Shown: piece by piece, positions 53,301 to 64,000 of the stretch
How the letters are laid out: each line of letters opens with the position of its first letter
How positions within the stretch are numbered: the stretch's first letter is position 1
Assembly (NCBI GenBank): GCA_963760285.1
Contig: CAVXCI010000001.1
Location: forward strand, 186,001-250,000
Source of the DNA: PALSA-278 sp963760285
GTDB lineage: Bacteria; Acidobacteriota; Terriglobia; Acidiferrales; UBA7541
Direction: 5' to 3'
Length of the DNA stretch: 64,000 nt
Notes under the pieces: generated by a model
Seen by the model: the letters and a program-made list of their open reading frames with translations, nothing else
Told to the model about the DNA's origin: nothing
Databases searched by the model: none
Made by a program: the position numbers and the translations under genes

Positions 53301-53648
53301 TTGGCAACCTTGCTGCATGTTTCTCCTGCCGTGCGTTCGGTCGCCTATGTGGTGATAGGCGTTTTATTATTTGCGGCCTGGGCTTTGTGTATGATTTGTT
53401 GGATTCGATGCCGGTCCGCGCTTCTGGATCTCGTGGAGGAAGTCAATAATAAGGCTCCGTATGTGATGAGGCATAGCCTTTACACCATGGACCCACGCGC
53501 GCCATTTCGTGTCTGGCGGCAACACAAGGAGTTTTTCCCGCAAGACACAGGCACACGGCACCGAGTTAAGTACTACGCCACGGCATCGATTGCCCTACTC
53601 ATCACTTTTGCGAGTGGAGGCCTTGTTTTGGTATTCGCTGGGAAATAG
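53301..53648 (+). CDS. Small two-helix membrane protein, unknown
   Basis: The frame continues past the mutL stop with two clear membrane spans: VAYVVIGVLLFAAWALCMIC near the start and YYATASIALLITFASGGLVL near the end, joined by a soluble loop (FRVWRQHKEFFPQDTG). I place the start at the TTG directly after mutL; there is no good ribosome site, and GTG codons 30-50 bases further are alternatives. The DNA is less GC-rich than the genes on both sides. It is likely a real gene but of unknown family and function. Confidence 0.5.
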   Translation: MATLLHVSPAVRSVAYVVIGVLLFAAWALCMICWIRCRSALLDLVEEVNNKAPYVMRHSLYTMDPRAPFRVWRQHKEFFPQDTGTRHRVKYYATASIALLITFASGGLVLVFAGK

Positions 53649-53663
53649 GGAGCGCTGCTGCGA

Positions 53664-54347
53664 ATGATGCAAAACCTGGTGATTGCCATTGACGGGCCGG
53701 TGGGATCGGGGAAAAGCACTGTGGCGCGAAAAACGGCGGCGCTGCTGGGATACACCTACGTGGATTCCGGAGCGATGTACCGCGCGGTGGCGCTGAAGGC
53801 GCTCCGGCAAGGGATTCCGCTGGAAGCCACGGAAAAAATGGAAGCTCTGGCGGCGGAGACGCGCGTGGATTTGAAGGACGCCGGCGGCAGACAGAAAGTG
53901 ATGCTGGACGGCGAAGACGTGAGCGAAGCGATTCGCACGGCGGAAGTGGCGCAGGCGGCGTCACGCGTGGCGCAGATTCCGGGGGTGCGGCGCGTGCTGG
54001 TGGCGGAGCAGCAGCGGCTGGGCGGCCAGGGCGGCATCGTGATGGAGGGGCGCGACATCGGTAGCGTGGTTTTTCCCCGCGCCGGGCTGAAAATTTTTCT
54101 CACTGCGGCGGCGGAAGTACGCGCGCAGCGGCGCTGGAATGAAATGCGAAAGAAGGGCGAGTCCGTGGAGCTGGAGGAGTTGACGCGCCAGGTGCGGGAA
54201 CGCGACGCGCGCGATACGGAGCGGGAAGTGTCGCCGCTGGTATGCGCGGATGACGCCGTGGTGATTGACAGTTCGGCGATGGAAGCGGAAGAAGTGGCAA
54301 GAACGATTGCGCTGCTGGCAAACGAATGCCTGCGCGCGCCGGCATAG
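53664..54347 (+). CDS. cmk: Cytidylate kinase
   Basis: Phosphorylates CMP and dCMP to the diphosphates. The 227 residues include the P-loop VIAIDGPVGSGKSTVARKTA, the CMP-binding YVDSGAMYRAVALKAL and GGIVMEGRDIGSVVFP. The lid-region Arg pattern (RQVRERDARDTEREVSPL) follows. Full length, no anomalies. It begins 15 bases after the small membrane-protein gene. Confidence 0.95.
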   Translation: MMQNLVIAIDGPVGSGKSTVARKTAALLGYTYVDSGAMYRAVALKALRQGIPLEATEKMEALAAETRVDLKDAGGRQKVMLDGEDVSEAIRTAEVAQAASRVAQIPGVRRVLVAEQQRLGGQGGIVMEGRDIGSVVFPRAGLKIFLTAAAEVRAQRRWNEMRKKGESVELEELTRQVRERDARDTEREVSPLVCADDAVVIDSSAMEAEEVARTIALLANECLRAPA

Positions 54348-54430
54348 AAAACCCTCACGGCGTTTGCCGGAAATTTACTCCCGCAGGTGATTGAACGCGG
54401 AAGACGGGAGGAGAGCCGCTGAACGCATTC

Positions 54431-54487
54431 CTTCAGGGGTTAAAACCCCTGAAGAGCGACGCTGATTGTCGGGGCTAAAGCCCCGAC
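54431..54487. repeat. Second copy of the REP-like hairpin pair
   Basis: CTTCAGGGGTTAA-AACCCCTGAAG (54431-54454) is a perfect palindrome and GTCGGGGCT-AA-AGCCCCGAC (54468-54487) is a second. They match the last two hairpins of the 46.8 kb array in order, spacing and flanking CCCCCTGAAA. The surrounding 371-base gap between the convergent cmk and rho genes holds further fragments ending in CTGAAAA but no gene. The hairpins may also act as a shared bidirectional terminator. Confidence 0.75.
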
Positions 54488-54718
54488 CCCCTGAAAACCT
54501 CGGGATGAACTGAGCGATTCCCCCGAATTCCAGCGCGAAGGCGCTGATCTCCTGAAAACCCCAGATTAGATTTTGCGGGTGATACACCAAAGGGTTGAAC
54601 GGCTGCGCTCTCCAAGGAGATGGCGCGGCCAAGGTTTAGCCGCCACTTCCCCTGAAAAATCCCCCTGACGAAATTGCGGAGCGGTCAGGCCGCGAAATTG
54701 GACTGGCGCGGACGATTC

Positions 54719-55987
54719 CTACGTGGGCGCGGACATGGAGGAGAGGAATTCGCCGTTGCTCTTGGACTTGCTGAGACGGCCGAGGAGCAGTTCCATGGCT
54801 TCCACGGTGGAGAGCGGGCTGAGCACCTTGCGCAGCACCCAAACGCGGTTGAGTTCGTCGGCGGGCAAAAGGAGCTCGTCCTTGCGGGTGCCGGAACGGT
54901 TGATATCTATGGCCGGGAAGATGCGCTTGTCCACCAGCCGGCGGTCCAGGTTGATTTCCATGTTGCCGGTGCCCTTGAACTCCTCGAAGATGACGTCGTC
55001 CATGCGGCTGCCGGTGTCAATCAGCGCGGTGGCGATGATGGTGAGCGAGCCGCCTTCCTCGATATTGCGGGCGGCGGCGAAAAAACGCCGCGGGCGCTGC
55101 AAAGCGTTGGCGTCAATACCGCCGGAGAGCACCTTGCCGGAAGGCGGAGTGACGGCGTTATAGGCGCGTCCGAGACGGGTGAGCGAATCGAGAAGGATGA
55201 CCACGTCACGCTTGTGCTCCACAAGGCGCTTGGCCTTTTCGAGAACCATTTCCGCGACCTGAATGTGGCGCTGGGGTGGCTCGTCGAAAGTGGAGCTGAT
55301 AACTTCGCCCTTCACGGTGCGCTGCATGTCCGTGACTTCCTCGGGGCGCTCGTCAATCAGGAGAACGATGAGCGCAACCTCGGGGTGGTTGGTGGTGACG
55401 GAATTGGCGATGGATTGCAGCATCATGGTTTTGCCAGTGCGCGGCGGAGCCACGATCAATCCGCGCTGGCCCTTGCCGATGGGGCAAAGGATGTCCAGGA
55501 CGCGGCCAGTGAGATTCTCCCTGGTGGTCTCCATGCGGACACGTTCCTGGGGATAGAGCGGGGTGAGGTTGTCGAAAAAGATTTTGTTGCGCGCTACTTC
55601 GGGGTCTTCAAAATTGACGGCTTCGACCTTGATGAGGGCGAAGTAGCGCTCGCCATCCTTGGGCGGGCGCACCTGGCCGGAAACGGTGTCTCCGGTGCGC
55701 AGATCGAACTTGCGGATCTGCGACGGAGAGACGTAGATGTCGTCCGGTCCCGGGAGGTAGTTATATTCCGGCGCGCGGAGAAACCCGAAGCCATCCGGCA
55801 GGCATTCGAGAACGCCCTCGGAGAAGATCAGGCCGTTTTTTTCGGTCTGCGCGCGGAGGATCTGGAAGATCAACTCCTGCTTGCGCATGCCGCTGGCACC
55901 GGGGATGTCCAATTCCTTGGCAATCTTGGCCAGGTCAGTGATGTTTTTTTCTTTCAGTTCTGCAAGGCTAATGCTCATTTTCCTCAT
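54719..55987 (-). CDS. rho: Transcription termination factor Rho
   Basis: 422 residues. The N-terminal Rho_N helix-loop (ELKEKNITDLAKIAKELDIP), the cold-shock-like RNA-binding domain (GVLECLPDGFGFLRAPEYNY), Walker A in LIVAPPRTGKTMMLQSIANS near residue 178 and the Q/R-loop region (RPEEVTDMQRTVKGEVI, GGSLTIIATALIDTGSRMDD) are all present. Short, without the long inserts seen in some phyla. ATG 55978 (MSISLAEL) is a possible alternative start. It terminates untranslated transcripts and would be the natural opponent of the NusG-like antiterminator in the polysaccharide operon. Confidence 0.96.
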   Translation of the reverse strand: MRKMSISLAELKEKNITDLAKIAKELDIPGASGMRKQELIFQILRAQTEKNGLIFSEGVLECLPDGFGFLRAPEYNYLPGPDDIYVSPSQIRKFDLRTGDTVSGQVRPPKDGERYFALIKVEAVNFEDPEVARNKIFFDNLTPLYPQERVRMETTRENLTGRVLDILCPIGKGQRGLIVAPPRTGKTMMLQSIANSVTTNHPEVALIVLLIDERPEEVTDMQRTVKGEVISSTFDEPPQRHIQVAEMVLEKAKRLVEHKRDVVILLDSLTRLGRAYNAVTPPSGKVLSGGIDANALQRPRRFFAAARNIEEGGSLTIIATALIDTGSRMDDVIFEEFKGTGNMEINLDRRLVDKRIFPAIDINRSGTRKDELLLPADELNRVWVLRKVLSPLSTVEAMELLLGRLSKSKSNGEFLSSMSAPT

Positions 55988-56153
55988 TCCTTATGGAGGC
56001 CCACCGGACGGTTTCCACCACCGGCGACCAGGCGATTCAAAAATCAATTCAACAGCATGTTCCCGAAGTAGCGACGGCTGGATTCCTAAACGGCGTGCTA
56101 TCCGTTCTTCGCGGGCTGACCGAGGCCGGCAAAGGCGGAGATCCCCGCAAAAA

Positions 56154-58571
<2,418 letters not shown>

Positions 58572-58587
58572 GAGATTCCCGGCCGGC

Positions 58588-59838
58588 TTATCCGGCTTTT
58601 TCGAGCAGGCTCCAGTTAATTTCGCGGCTGCGGACCATTTCGGCGGTGACCAGGAAATCGCGCACGCGGCGCTGGACCGGCAGGTGGTACATCAATTCGA
58701 GCATCAAATCTTCCAAAATCATGCGTAAACCGCGCGCGCCAACCTTGCGCTGCATGGCCAGTTCCGCGACGGTTTGCAGGGCGTCGTCCGTAAACCGCAG
58801 GCGGACATTTTCAAAATCAAAGAGCTTTTGATACTGGCGAATGAGCGCGTTCTTCGGTTCGGTGAGGATGCGCACCAGCGCGGACTGGTCCAGATCGGAG
58901 AGAACGCCCATCACCGGCAGGCGTCCCACAAATTCAGGGATTAGCCCAAAACGGATGAGATCCGTGGGCTGCACCTGCTCGAGAATCTCGATGTTGCGGC
59001 GCGAGAGCGTGCTGGGAGCCACCTCGGCATGGAAGCCCATGGAATGCTGCCCCACGCGGTGCTCAATGACCTTTTCCAGGCCGATAAAAGCGCCGCCGCA
59101 GATGAACAAAATGTTGGTGGTATCCACGGGCGTGAATTCCTGGTGAGGATGCTTGCGGCCGCCCTGCGGAGGCACGTTGGCCACGGTGCCTTCCAGAATT
59201 TTCAGAAGCGCCTGCTGGACGCCTTCCCCGGAAACATCGCGGGTGATGGAGGGGTTTTCATCCTTGCGGGCGATCTTGTCAATTTCGTCTATATAGATGA
59301 TGCCCTGCTGGGCGCGCGTAACGTCGCCATCGGCGCTTTGCAGCAACTTCAGAATGATGTTTTCCACGTCCTCGCCAACGTAGCCGGCTTCGGTGAGCGT
59401 GGTGGCGTCCACAATGGCGAAGGGGACGTCGAGCATGCGCGAAAGCGTCTGCGCCAGAAGCGTCTTGCCGGTGCCGGTGGGGCCGATGAGAAGAATGTTG
59501 GACTTGGTGAGTTCCACGTCGCTGGGCTGGCGGTTCAGGAAAATGCGCTTGTAGTGGTTGTAGACGGCCACGGCCAGCTTTTTCTTGGTCTTTTCCTGGC
59601 CAATGACGTAGCCATCGAGAAACGTCTTGATCTCCGGAGGACGCGGAAGGCGGCGATTGGGGGTGGAAGTCTGCTCGCGCTTTTCGTCATCCAGGATCTG
59701 CTGGCAAACGGTGATGCACTCGTTGCATATATAGGACCGCTGAAACTCCGAAGGGGAGCTGATGAGCTTCTCCACCTGCTCCTGCGTTTTATGGCAGAAC
59801 GAACAGCGGAGAGATTCTTCTGAGGTAACGCGCTTCAC
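58588..59838 (-). CDS. clpX: ClpX, ATPase subunit of the ClpXP protease
   Basis: An N-terminal zinc domain (LRCSFCHKTQEQVEKLI and YICNECITVCQQIL, four Cys) is followed by the AAA+ domain with Walker A ILLIGPTGTGKTLLAQTLSR, Walker B GIIYIDEIDKIARKDENPSI and the IGF-type loop region near IPEFVGRLPVMGVLSD. I take the GTG at 59838 as start (VKRVTSEESLRC) because ClpX proteins begin close to the zinc domain; an ATG at 59892 with GGAAGGGG upstream would add 18 unrelated residues and cannot be excluded. It unfolds tagged proteins for ClpP, encoded just upstream. Confidence 0.95.
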   Translation of the reverse strand: MKRVTSEESLRCSFCHKTQEQVEKLISSPSEFQRSYICNECITVCQQILDDEKREQTSTPNRRLPRPPEIKTFLDGYVIGQEKTKKKLAVAVYNHYKRIFLNRQPSDVELTKSNILLIGPTGTGKTLLAQTLSRMLDVPFAIVDATTLTEAGYVGEDVENIILKLLQSADGDVTRAQQGIIYIDEIDKIARKDENPSITRDVSGEGVQQALLKILEGTVANVPPQGGRKHPHQEFTPVDTTNILFICGGAFIGLEKVIEHRVGQHSMGFHAEVAPSTLSRRNIEILEQVQPTDLIRFGLIPEFVGRLPVMGVLSDLDQSALVRILTEPKNALIRQYQKLFDFENVRLRFTDDALQTVAELAMQRKVGARGLRMILEDLMLELMYHLPVQRRVRDFLVTAEMVRSREINWSLLEKAG

Positions 59839-59952
59839 GATCCGAGGCGCCTCCGGGAAAAAGCCGGGCGTGAATCCGCCGCGGCATTGCAATGCCCCTT
59901 CCCTTCCTGGCTTTCAGCGATCCTTGCAAGGGCCATGAGGGGGACTATGACC

Positions 59953-60573
59953 CTAGCGGTGTTTGGTAACGATCTCGTCAATTATGCCGTATTCCCGCGC
60001 CTGCTCGGCGGACATTATAAAGTCGCGTTCCACATCGCGGTCCACTTTTTCGAGCGGCTGGCCGGAGTGCTGCGCCAGAAGCCCGTTGAGAACGGAGCGC
60101 ATGCGCAAAATCTCCTTGGCATGAATATCAATATCGGTGGCCTGGCCGGAAAGTCCGGACATCCAGGGCTGATGAATCAAAATGCGCGCATTGGGCAATG
60201 AATAGCGCTTGCGCGGCGCGCCGGAGGCCAGAAGAATCGCGGCGATGGAGGCCGCCTGGCCCACGCAATAGGTGACCACGTCGGGCCTTACGAACTGCAT
60301 GGTGTCGTAGATGGCCATGCCCGCGGTGATGGAGCCCCCCGGAGAATTAATGTACACCGAAATTTCCTTCTCGGGGTCTTCCGCAGCCAAAAAAAGCAGC
60401 TGCGCTGTTACTAAATTGGCTACATGGTCGTCAATGGGCGTGCCAATGAAAATGATGTTGTCTTTCAGAAGACGCGAATAAATATCGTAGGCCCTCTCGC
60501 CACGGTTGGTCTGTTCGACCACCATGGGGATGAGAGTCGTCGCACGAGGGTTCGCGTCGTCCGTATATTTCAT
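59953..60573 (-). CDS. clpP: ClpP protease subunit
   Basis: 206 residues. The catalytic triad is readable as Ser in VTYCVGQAASIAAILLASGA, His in ARILIHQPWMSGLSG and Asp in VDRDVERDFIMSAEQA. IFIGTPIDDHVANLVTAQLL and YINSPGGSITAGMAIYDTMQ are conserved. It is full length and forms the tetradecameric chamber with ClpX as gate. It starts 39 bases after tig. Confidence 0.96.
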   Translation of the reverse strand: MKYTDDANPRATTLIPMVVEQTNRGERAYDIYSRLLKDNIIFIGTPIDDHVANLVTAQLLFLAAEDPEKEISVYINSPGGSITAGMAIYDTMQFVRPDVVTYCVGQAASIAAILLASGAPRKRYSLPNARILIHQPWMSGLSGQATDIDIHAKEILRMRSVLNGLLAQHSGQPLEKVDRDVERDFIMSAEQAREYGIIDEIVTKHR

Positions 60574-60612
60574 TGGGAGTTTCCCGGAGAGCTATGGGAT
60601 CGGACCCGAAAA

Positions 60613-61899
60613 CTACGCATCTTGCGTGGCCGCTTTCTGAATATGGGCTGCGCGGTAAAGCCAGTCAAGAGTCCGGTCACTACGCAACTTCGATTTCATC
60701 CTATCCAGCGCACCCTGCTTTGTCAAGCGAGCACGGACCACTGCGGCGGATTCGCCACTCCGCGTGGCCAGCTGCTCGATTTCCCTTTCCACGTCCTCGT
60801 CGCTGGCGTCAATTTTTTCCACTTCGGCAATGCGGTCCAGCAGCAATTCGGCCTTCACGTCCTCGGTGGCGCGGTCGCGCTGGCGCTGGCGCAAGGAGAC
60901 CCAGTCCACATTGACGGCGCGGGGGTCCACGCCCTGGCGGGCCATGGAACGGACCACGGCTTCCAGGCGGACGTCCATTTGATGCTCGACAAGTGATTCC
61001 GGCACCGGAAACTCATGCTGTTTGACGAGGACTTCCAGGATTTTGTCGCGGGCCTGCGACTGCTGGCGGTCTTCGCGCGCGGCTTCCAGCCTTTCACGGA
61101 CGACGGCGCGGAGGGCCGCAAGGGTAGTGACATCGTCCCCCGCGCCGACTTCCCTGGCGAAATCGTCGTTCAGATCCGGCAGGCGCTTTTCCTTGATGGA
61201 TTGCAACTCCACGGAATAACTGAAATTCTTTCCCGCGAGTTTTTGATCGGGATAATCGGCGGGATAGGTTGCGTCGAAACGGCGGGTTTCACCAGCCAGG
61301 GCCCCGCGCAGATTTTCCGTGAAGGCCGGCAGGGTTTCTTCAGCGCCGACATGGCAAACCACATTATCCGCCTGGATTTGATCGCCGCCGCCCTGCGGAG
61401 TGCCGGTAATACGCAGCAGGGCGAAATCGCCGTCGGCCACGCCGCGGCCCTCGACGGGAATATAAGTGGCGGCGCGCTCGCGCATCTCTTCAAAAGTTTT
61501 GTCCACATCGGCATCGCCGATGGGAACGTCGTCAATCTGAATTTCCAGATTCTTGTAATTGCCCAGCTCAAATTCAGGGAACACTTCGAAAACGGCGCGA
61601 ACCTTGAGCGGGCCGGCTTCGGTGAAATCCACCTTTTCCACATGGGGCTGGGTGACCGGGACCAGTTTTTTCTCGGTAAGCTCCTTTTCGAGAAATTCGG
61701 GGACCAGGGCCTGGAGGACCTCGGACTTAATGTCCTCGGCGAAGCGGCGCTTAATAAGCGAAATAGGCGCCTTGCCCGGGCGAAAACCGGGAATGCGCGC
61801 CACGCGCATGAGGTCCTTGGCCACCTTTTCAGTGGCTTTCTGGACGTTCTCCGAGGGAATTTCGAGGTCGAGTTCGCGTTTGCAGGTGGTCTCGGTCAT
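60613..61899 (-). CDS. tig: Trigger factor chaperone
   Basis: 428 residues from the ATG at 61899 (MTETTCKRELDLEIP). The N-terminal ribosome-binding domain carries the signature RVARIPGFRPGKAPISLIKR near residue 40. A PPIase-like domain (GDFALLRITGTPQGGGDQIQ, then DYPDQKLAGKNFSYSVEL) and a helical C-terminal arm follow. Codons upstream to 62034 stay open but lack family character. It is the first gene of the tig-clpP-clpX-lon group and folds nascent chains at the ribosome exit. Confidence 0.95.
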   Translation of the reverse strand: MTETTCKRELDLEIPSENVQKATEKVAKDLMRVARIPGFRPGKAPISLIKRRFAEDIKSEVLQALVPEFLEKELTEKKLVPVTQPHVEKVDFTEAGPLKVRAVFEVFPEFELGNYKNLEIQIDDVPIGDADVDKTFEEMRERAATYIPVEGRGVADGDFALLRITGTPQGGGDQIQADNVVCHVGAEETLPAFTENLRGALAGETRRFDATYPADYPDQKLAGKNFSYSVELQSIKEKRLPDLNDDFAREVGAGDDVTTLAALRAVVRERLEAAREDRQQSQARDKILEVLVKQHEFPVPESLVEHQMDVRLEAVVRSMARQGVDPRAVNVDWVSLRQRQRDRATEDVKAELLLDRIAEVEKIDASDEDVEREIEQLATRSGESAAVVRARLTKQGALDRMKSKLRSDRTLDWLYRAAHIQKAATQDA

Positions 61900-62090
61900 G
61901 GACGATGTGTTTGCGAAATAACCATAAACGGGAAGCGTCGCTGTGAATTTTTTTCTTTCCTGATGATGATCCGGGGGAGGCGGGAATGCAGACCGGCTGA
62001 TTTCCCCGGGTAAAGTCCAGTATAGGGAAAGCATGGATGGGCGTCAACCGCGCCGGACAGGAATGCGCTGTCCATATGCGCGGACGTGGG

Positions 62091-62633
62091 TCAGTTAGCG
62101 GATCGAATGTGCGGGCGGGCGCTTCGCAAACTGTAATTGCGGACCACGCCAAAACCAGTAACTCCGATGTGGACAAAGGAAACCCAGCGCTCCAGTTTGT
62201 GATGGCCGGTGCGGTGAAGCCAATAGGAGCCACCGATGGAAAGCCCCGCGGTGGCGGCTTCGATGCCGGCGAAGAGCGCGTCGTTATCCACGATGGAGTT
62301 GGTGAGCAGGATTTCCTGGCGGCCGCGGGCGCGGAAGTTCCTGGTGGAAGCAAAGTCCAGCCCGCGAACCACGCCAATCCCGGCGAAGAGCCAGCAGTTT
62401 TCCTTGTCCCAGAACCGATGAACGGGCGGCGGCGCGGCCTCCGTCATTGGATGCGGCTGCGCAGGAGGATTCGCGACGGCAGATGGCGACGCTGTCTCCG
62501 CCAGCGGCGGATGAGGCGTGGCAGGCTGCTGGGCATGAGCGGCAGACACGAGAAGGCTGGCGGAGAAAAATATATAACCTAGCAGGCGCGCCATGCGGCG
62601 CGGGAATCCTGGCAGCTTCGACACGCGCCGCAT
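62091..62633 (-). CDS. Hypothetical exported or membrane protein
   Basis: About 180 residues with a signal peptide (MARLLGYIFFSASLLVSAAH, cleaved near AHAQQ), a Pro/Ala-rich spacer, and a C-terminal part with short hydrophobic helices (WLFAGIGVVRGLDFASTRNF and GIEAATAGLSIGGSYWLHR). I choose 62633 because its Arg-rich n-region suits a signal peptide; 62594 is nearly as good and neither has a clear ribosome site. The open frame upstream overlaps the divergent AsmA-like gene and is not coding. I do not recognise the family. Confidence 0.6.
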   Translation of the reverse strand: MRRVSKLPGFPRRMARLLGYIFFSASLLVSAAHAQQPATPHPPLAETASPSAVANPPAQPHPMTEAAPPPVHRFWDKENCWLFAGIGVVRGLDFASTRNFRARGRQEILLTNSIVDNDALFAGIEAATAGLSIGGSYWLHRTGHHKLERWVSFVHIGVTGFGVVRNYSLRSARPHIRSAN

Positions 62634-62751
62634 TCTATATGAAGACTCGTCGCGTGACACCATTCCCTCGCGCGGACGGCCCCGAATCGGAGATGTGCCT
62701 GGGGCGGCAAAATACAGCCACTCGCCTCCCGGTCTGTGACAAAATGGCGAT

Positions 62752-64000
62752 ATGACCCGACGCAAGAAAACCGTGCTGGCGGCAATCGGAATTGTGGCTG
62801 CGGTGGGAATCCTGCTGGCGGTCAAATTCGTGAAGCTGCGCAAAATTGCGGAGCCGCGGATTACGGCCATGCTGCAGGAGGATTTCAATAGCGACGTCAC
62901 CTACACGGCGATACACATTTCGCCGGGATGGACGTTCCGCGTGACCGTGGAGGGCGTGGTTCTGAAACTGCGCAACCGGCCGGAGCCCCAGCCGCTGATC
63001 CGGCTGAAGAGCATGACCATCGAGGGGAAGGTTTCCGACTTCCTGCAGATGCCGGCCCACATTGCGCGCGTGCGGATGAGGGGGCTGGAGATTCACGTCC
63101 CGCCGCGGCAACCAAAGACGGGTAACGAGCAACCGAAGCCCGCGCCGGGCAGCTCCGCAATCAAAGTGGTTGTGGACGAGATTGACTCGGCGGATGGTTC
63201 GCTGGAACTGATACCGCGCAATCCCCAGAAACTGCCTCTGGAATTTTCCATTCCCGAGTTTCAGATGCGCAATTTTTCCATGGACCAGCCATCCCGGTTT
63301 CACGCGGAACTCACCAACCCCAAACCCGTGGGGGACATCATCGCCGACGGAGATTTCGGCCCATGGAATCGTGAAGAGCCGGGCGATACCGCCGTATCAG
63401 GCCAATATTCGTTCGAGCACGTGGATATGGCCAGCATTCACGGGCTGGGCGGGACACTTTCCTCCACGGGAAAGTTCAGCGGGCAACTGGACAGTATCAA
63501 CGTGTCCGGGAAAACGGAAACGCCGGATTTCCAGCTGACGATTGCGCACAATCCCATGCCGCTGGAGACGGATTTCACGGCGCTGGTGGATGGAACCACG
63601 GGCGACACCTATCTGCAAAACGTGCAGGCCATGCTGATGAAGTCGCCGCTGAACGTGAAAGGGGCCATCGTTGGACAACCGGGGGCCAAAGGGCGGGATA
63701 TTGACGTGGAAACCAGCGCGGAAGGCGCGCGCATTCAGGATTTTCTGCGGCTGGCAATCAAGGGAAACCAGCCGCTGATGACCGGCTCCACAAATCTGCG
63801 CGCGAAAATTCACATTCCGCCGGGGGAGGAAGACATCGTCCAGAAGCTGCGCCTGGATGGGTCTTTCGGCATTTCCGGGGCGCATTTCACCAAGGAAACA
63901 GTGCAAAGCAAACTGGACACGCTAAGCCGGAAAGGCAGCGGGCATCCCGGCGACATGGAGATGGGAGACGTGGTCTCCGACCTCACGGGCACTTTTCATA
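62752..64000 (+). CDS. AsmA-like envelope protein, 3' end cut by window edge
   Basis: Begins MTRRKKTVLAAIGIVAAVGI with one N-terminal membrane helix. The periplasmic part resembles AsmA/DUF748-type proteins: repeated beta-strand pairs such as VTYTAIHISPGWTFRVTVEG, SGQYSFEHVDMASIHGLGGT, then LSSTGKFSGQLDSINVSGKT and VKGAIVGQPGAKGRDI. The STGxFSGQLDxI pattern is typical of the C-terminal AsmA repeats. Such proteins are thought to bridge lipids between membranes. 416 codons are visible and the frame is open at position 64000. Confidence 0.78.
   Translation, partial: MTRRKKTVLAAIGIVAAVGILLAVKFVKLRKIAEPRITAMLQEDFNSDVTYTAIHISPGWTFRVTVEGVVLKLRNRPEPQPLIRLKSMTIEGKVSDFLQMPAHIARVRMRGLEIHVPPRQPKTGNEQPKPAPGSSAIKVVVDEIDSADGSLELIPRNPQKLPLEFSIPEFQMRNFSMDQPSRFHAELTNPKPVGDIIADGDFGPWNREEPGDTAVSGQYSFEHVDMASIHGLGGTLSSTGKFSGQLDSINVSGKTETPDFQLTIAHNPMPLETDFTALVDGTTGDTYLQNVQAMLMKSPLNVKGAIVGQPGAKGRDIDVETSAEGARIQDFLRLAIKGNQPLMTGSTNLRAKIHIPPGEEDIVQKLRLDGSFGISGAHFTKETVQSKLDTLSRKGSGHPGDMEMGDVVSDLTGTFH

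Noticed and set aside
54674..56071. A 465-codon open frame opposite rho
   Set aside because: Shadow of rho; low-complexity composition and no recognisable domain.

Overview
The window reads as a chromosomal piece of a high-GC Gram-negative bacterium, most probably an Acidobacteriota member. This is inferred from the gene families (PAP2-Wzi fusion, HAF-repeat proteins, orphan PqqA-like peptides, ADH-Gfo/Idh fusion) and from intergenic hairpins of the GGGGCT-AA-AGCCCC type; no rRNA or other phylogenetic marker was tested. I saw no rRNA, tRNA, CRISPR array, transposase or phage gene.

Region 1 (about 1-29.1 kb, all minus strand) is one long surface-polysaccharide locus. A promoter with a perfect TTGACA lies near 29.07 kb. 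It is followed by a multi-SLBB export protein, a PAP2-Wzi outer-membrane fusion, a NusG/UpxY-type antiterminator, asnB, Wzz, an O-antigen ligase/Wzy, an SGNH protein, a transglutaminase-like lipoprotein, a GT4 glycosyltransferase, a Wzx flippase, a heparinase II/III-type protein, a second glycosyltransferase, a two-domain oxidoreductase, WecB, an alpha/alpha-toroid protein, a second (frameshifted) AsnB-like amidotransferase and a DUF354 protein cut by the window edge. Together they would make, amidate, flip, polymerise, export and trim a polymer. No initiating undecaprenyl-phosphate sugar transferase is visible, so it may lie beyond position 1.

Region 2 (29-38.5 kb) is mixed housekeeping: a DHH phosphoesterase (read through several indels), a YheT-type hydrolase, a Tat-exported M24 peptidase, a BON-domain lipoprotein, a small Cys-rich protein, an ArsR regulator with an AHSA1 partner, and secA.

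Region 3 (38.8-44.5 kb, minus strand) is the most unusual. A secreted PQQ-like propeller gene is followed by two copies of a two-gene unit: a 25-codon peptide gene with the hallmarks of the PQQ precursor PqqA (WxxPxF and ExxxY), then a secreted HAF-repeat protein. Neither peptide gene is in a pqq operon and no maturase gene is in the window. A second secreted beta-propeller gene lies upstream.

Region 4 (44.6-64 kb) holds an O-methyltransferase, an Mrp ATPase, a gamma-carbonic-anhydrase-like protein, a hisS carrying an in-frame insert of about 105 residues with low-GC codons, aspS and mutL (both broken by many single-base indels), cmk, rho, and the tig-clpP-clpX-lon proteostasis cluster, ending with a partial AsmA-like gene.

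Two segments (26.4-29.6 kb and 50.0-52.8 kb) carry dense, often compensating one-base frameshifts, even in genes expected to be essential. I read these as sequence or assembly errors rather than gene decay.
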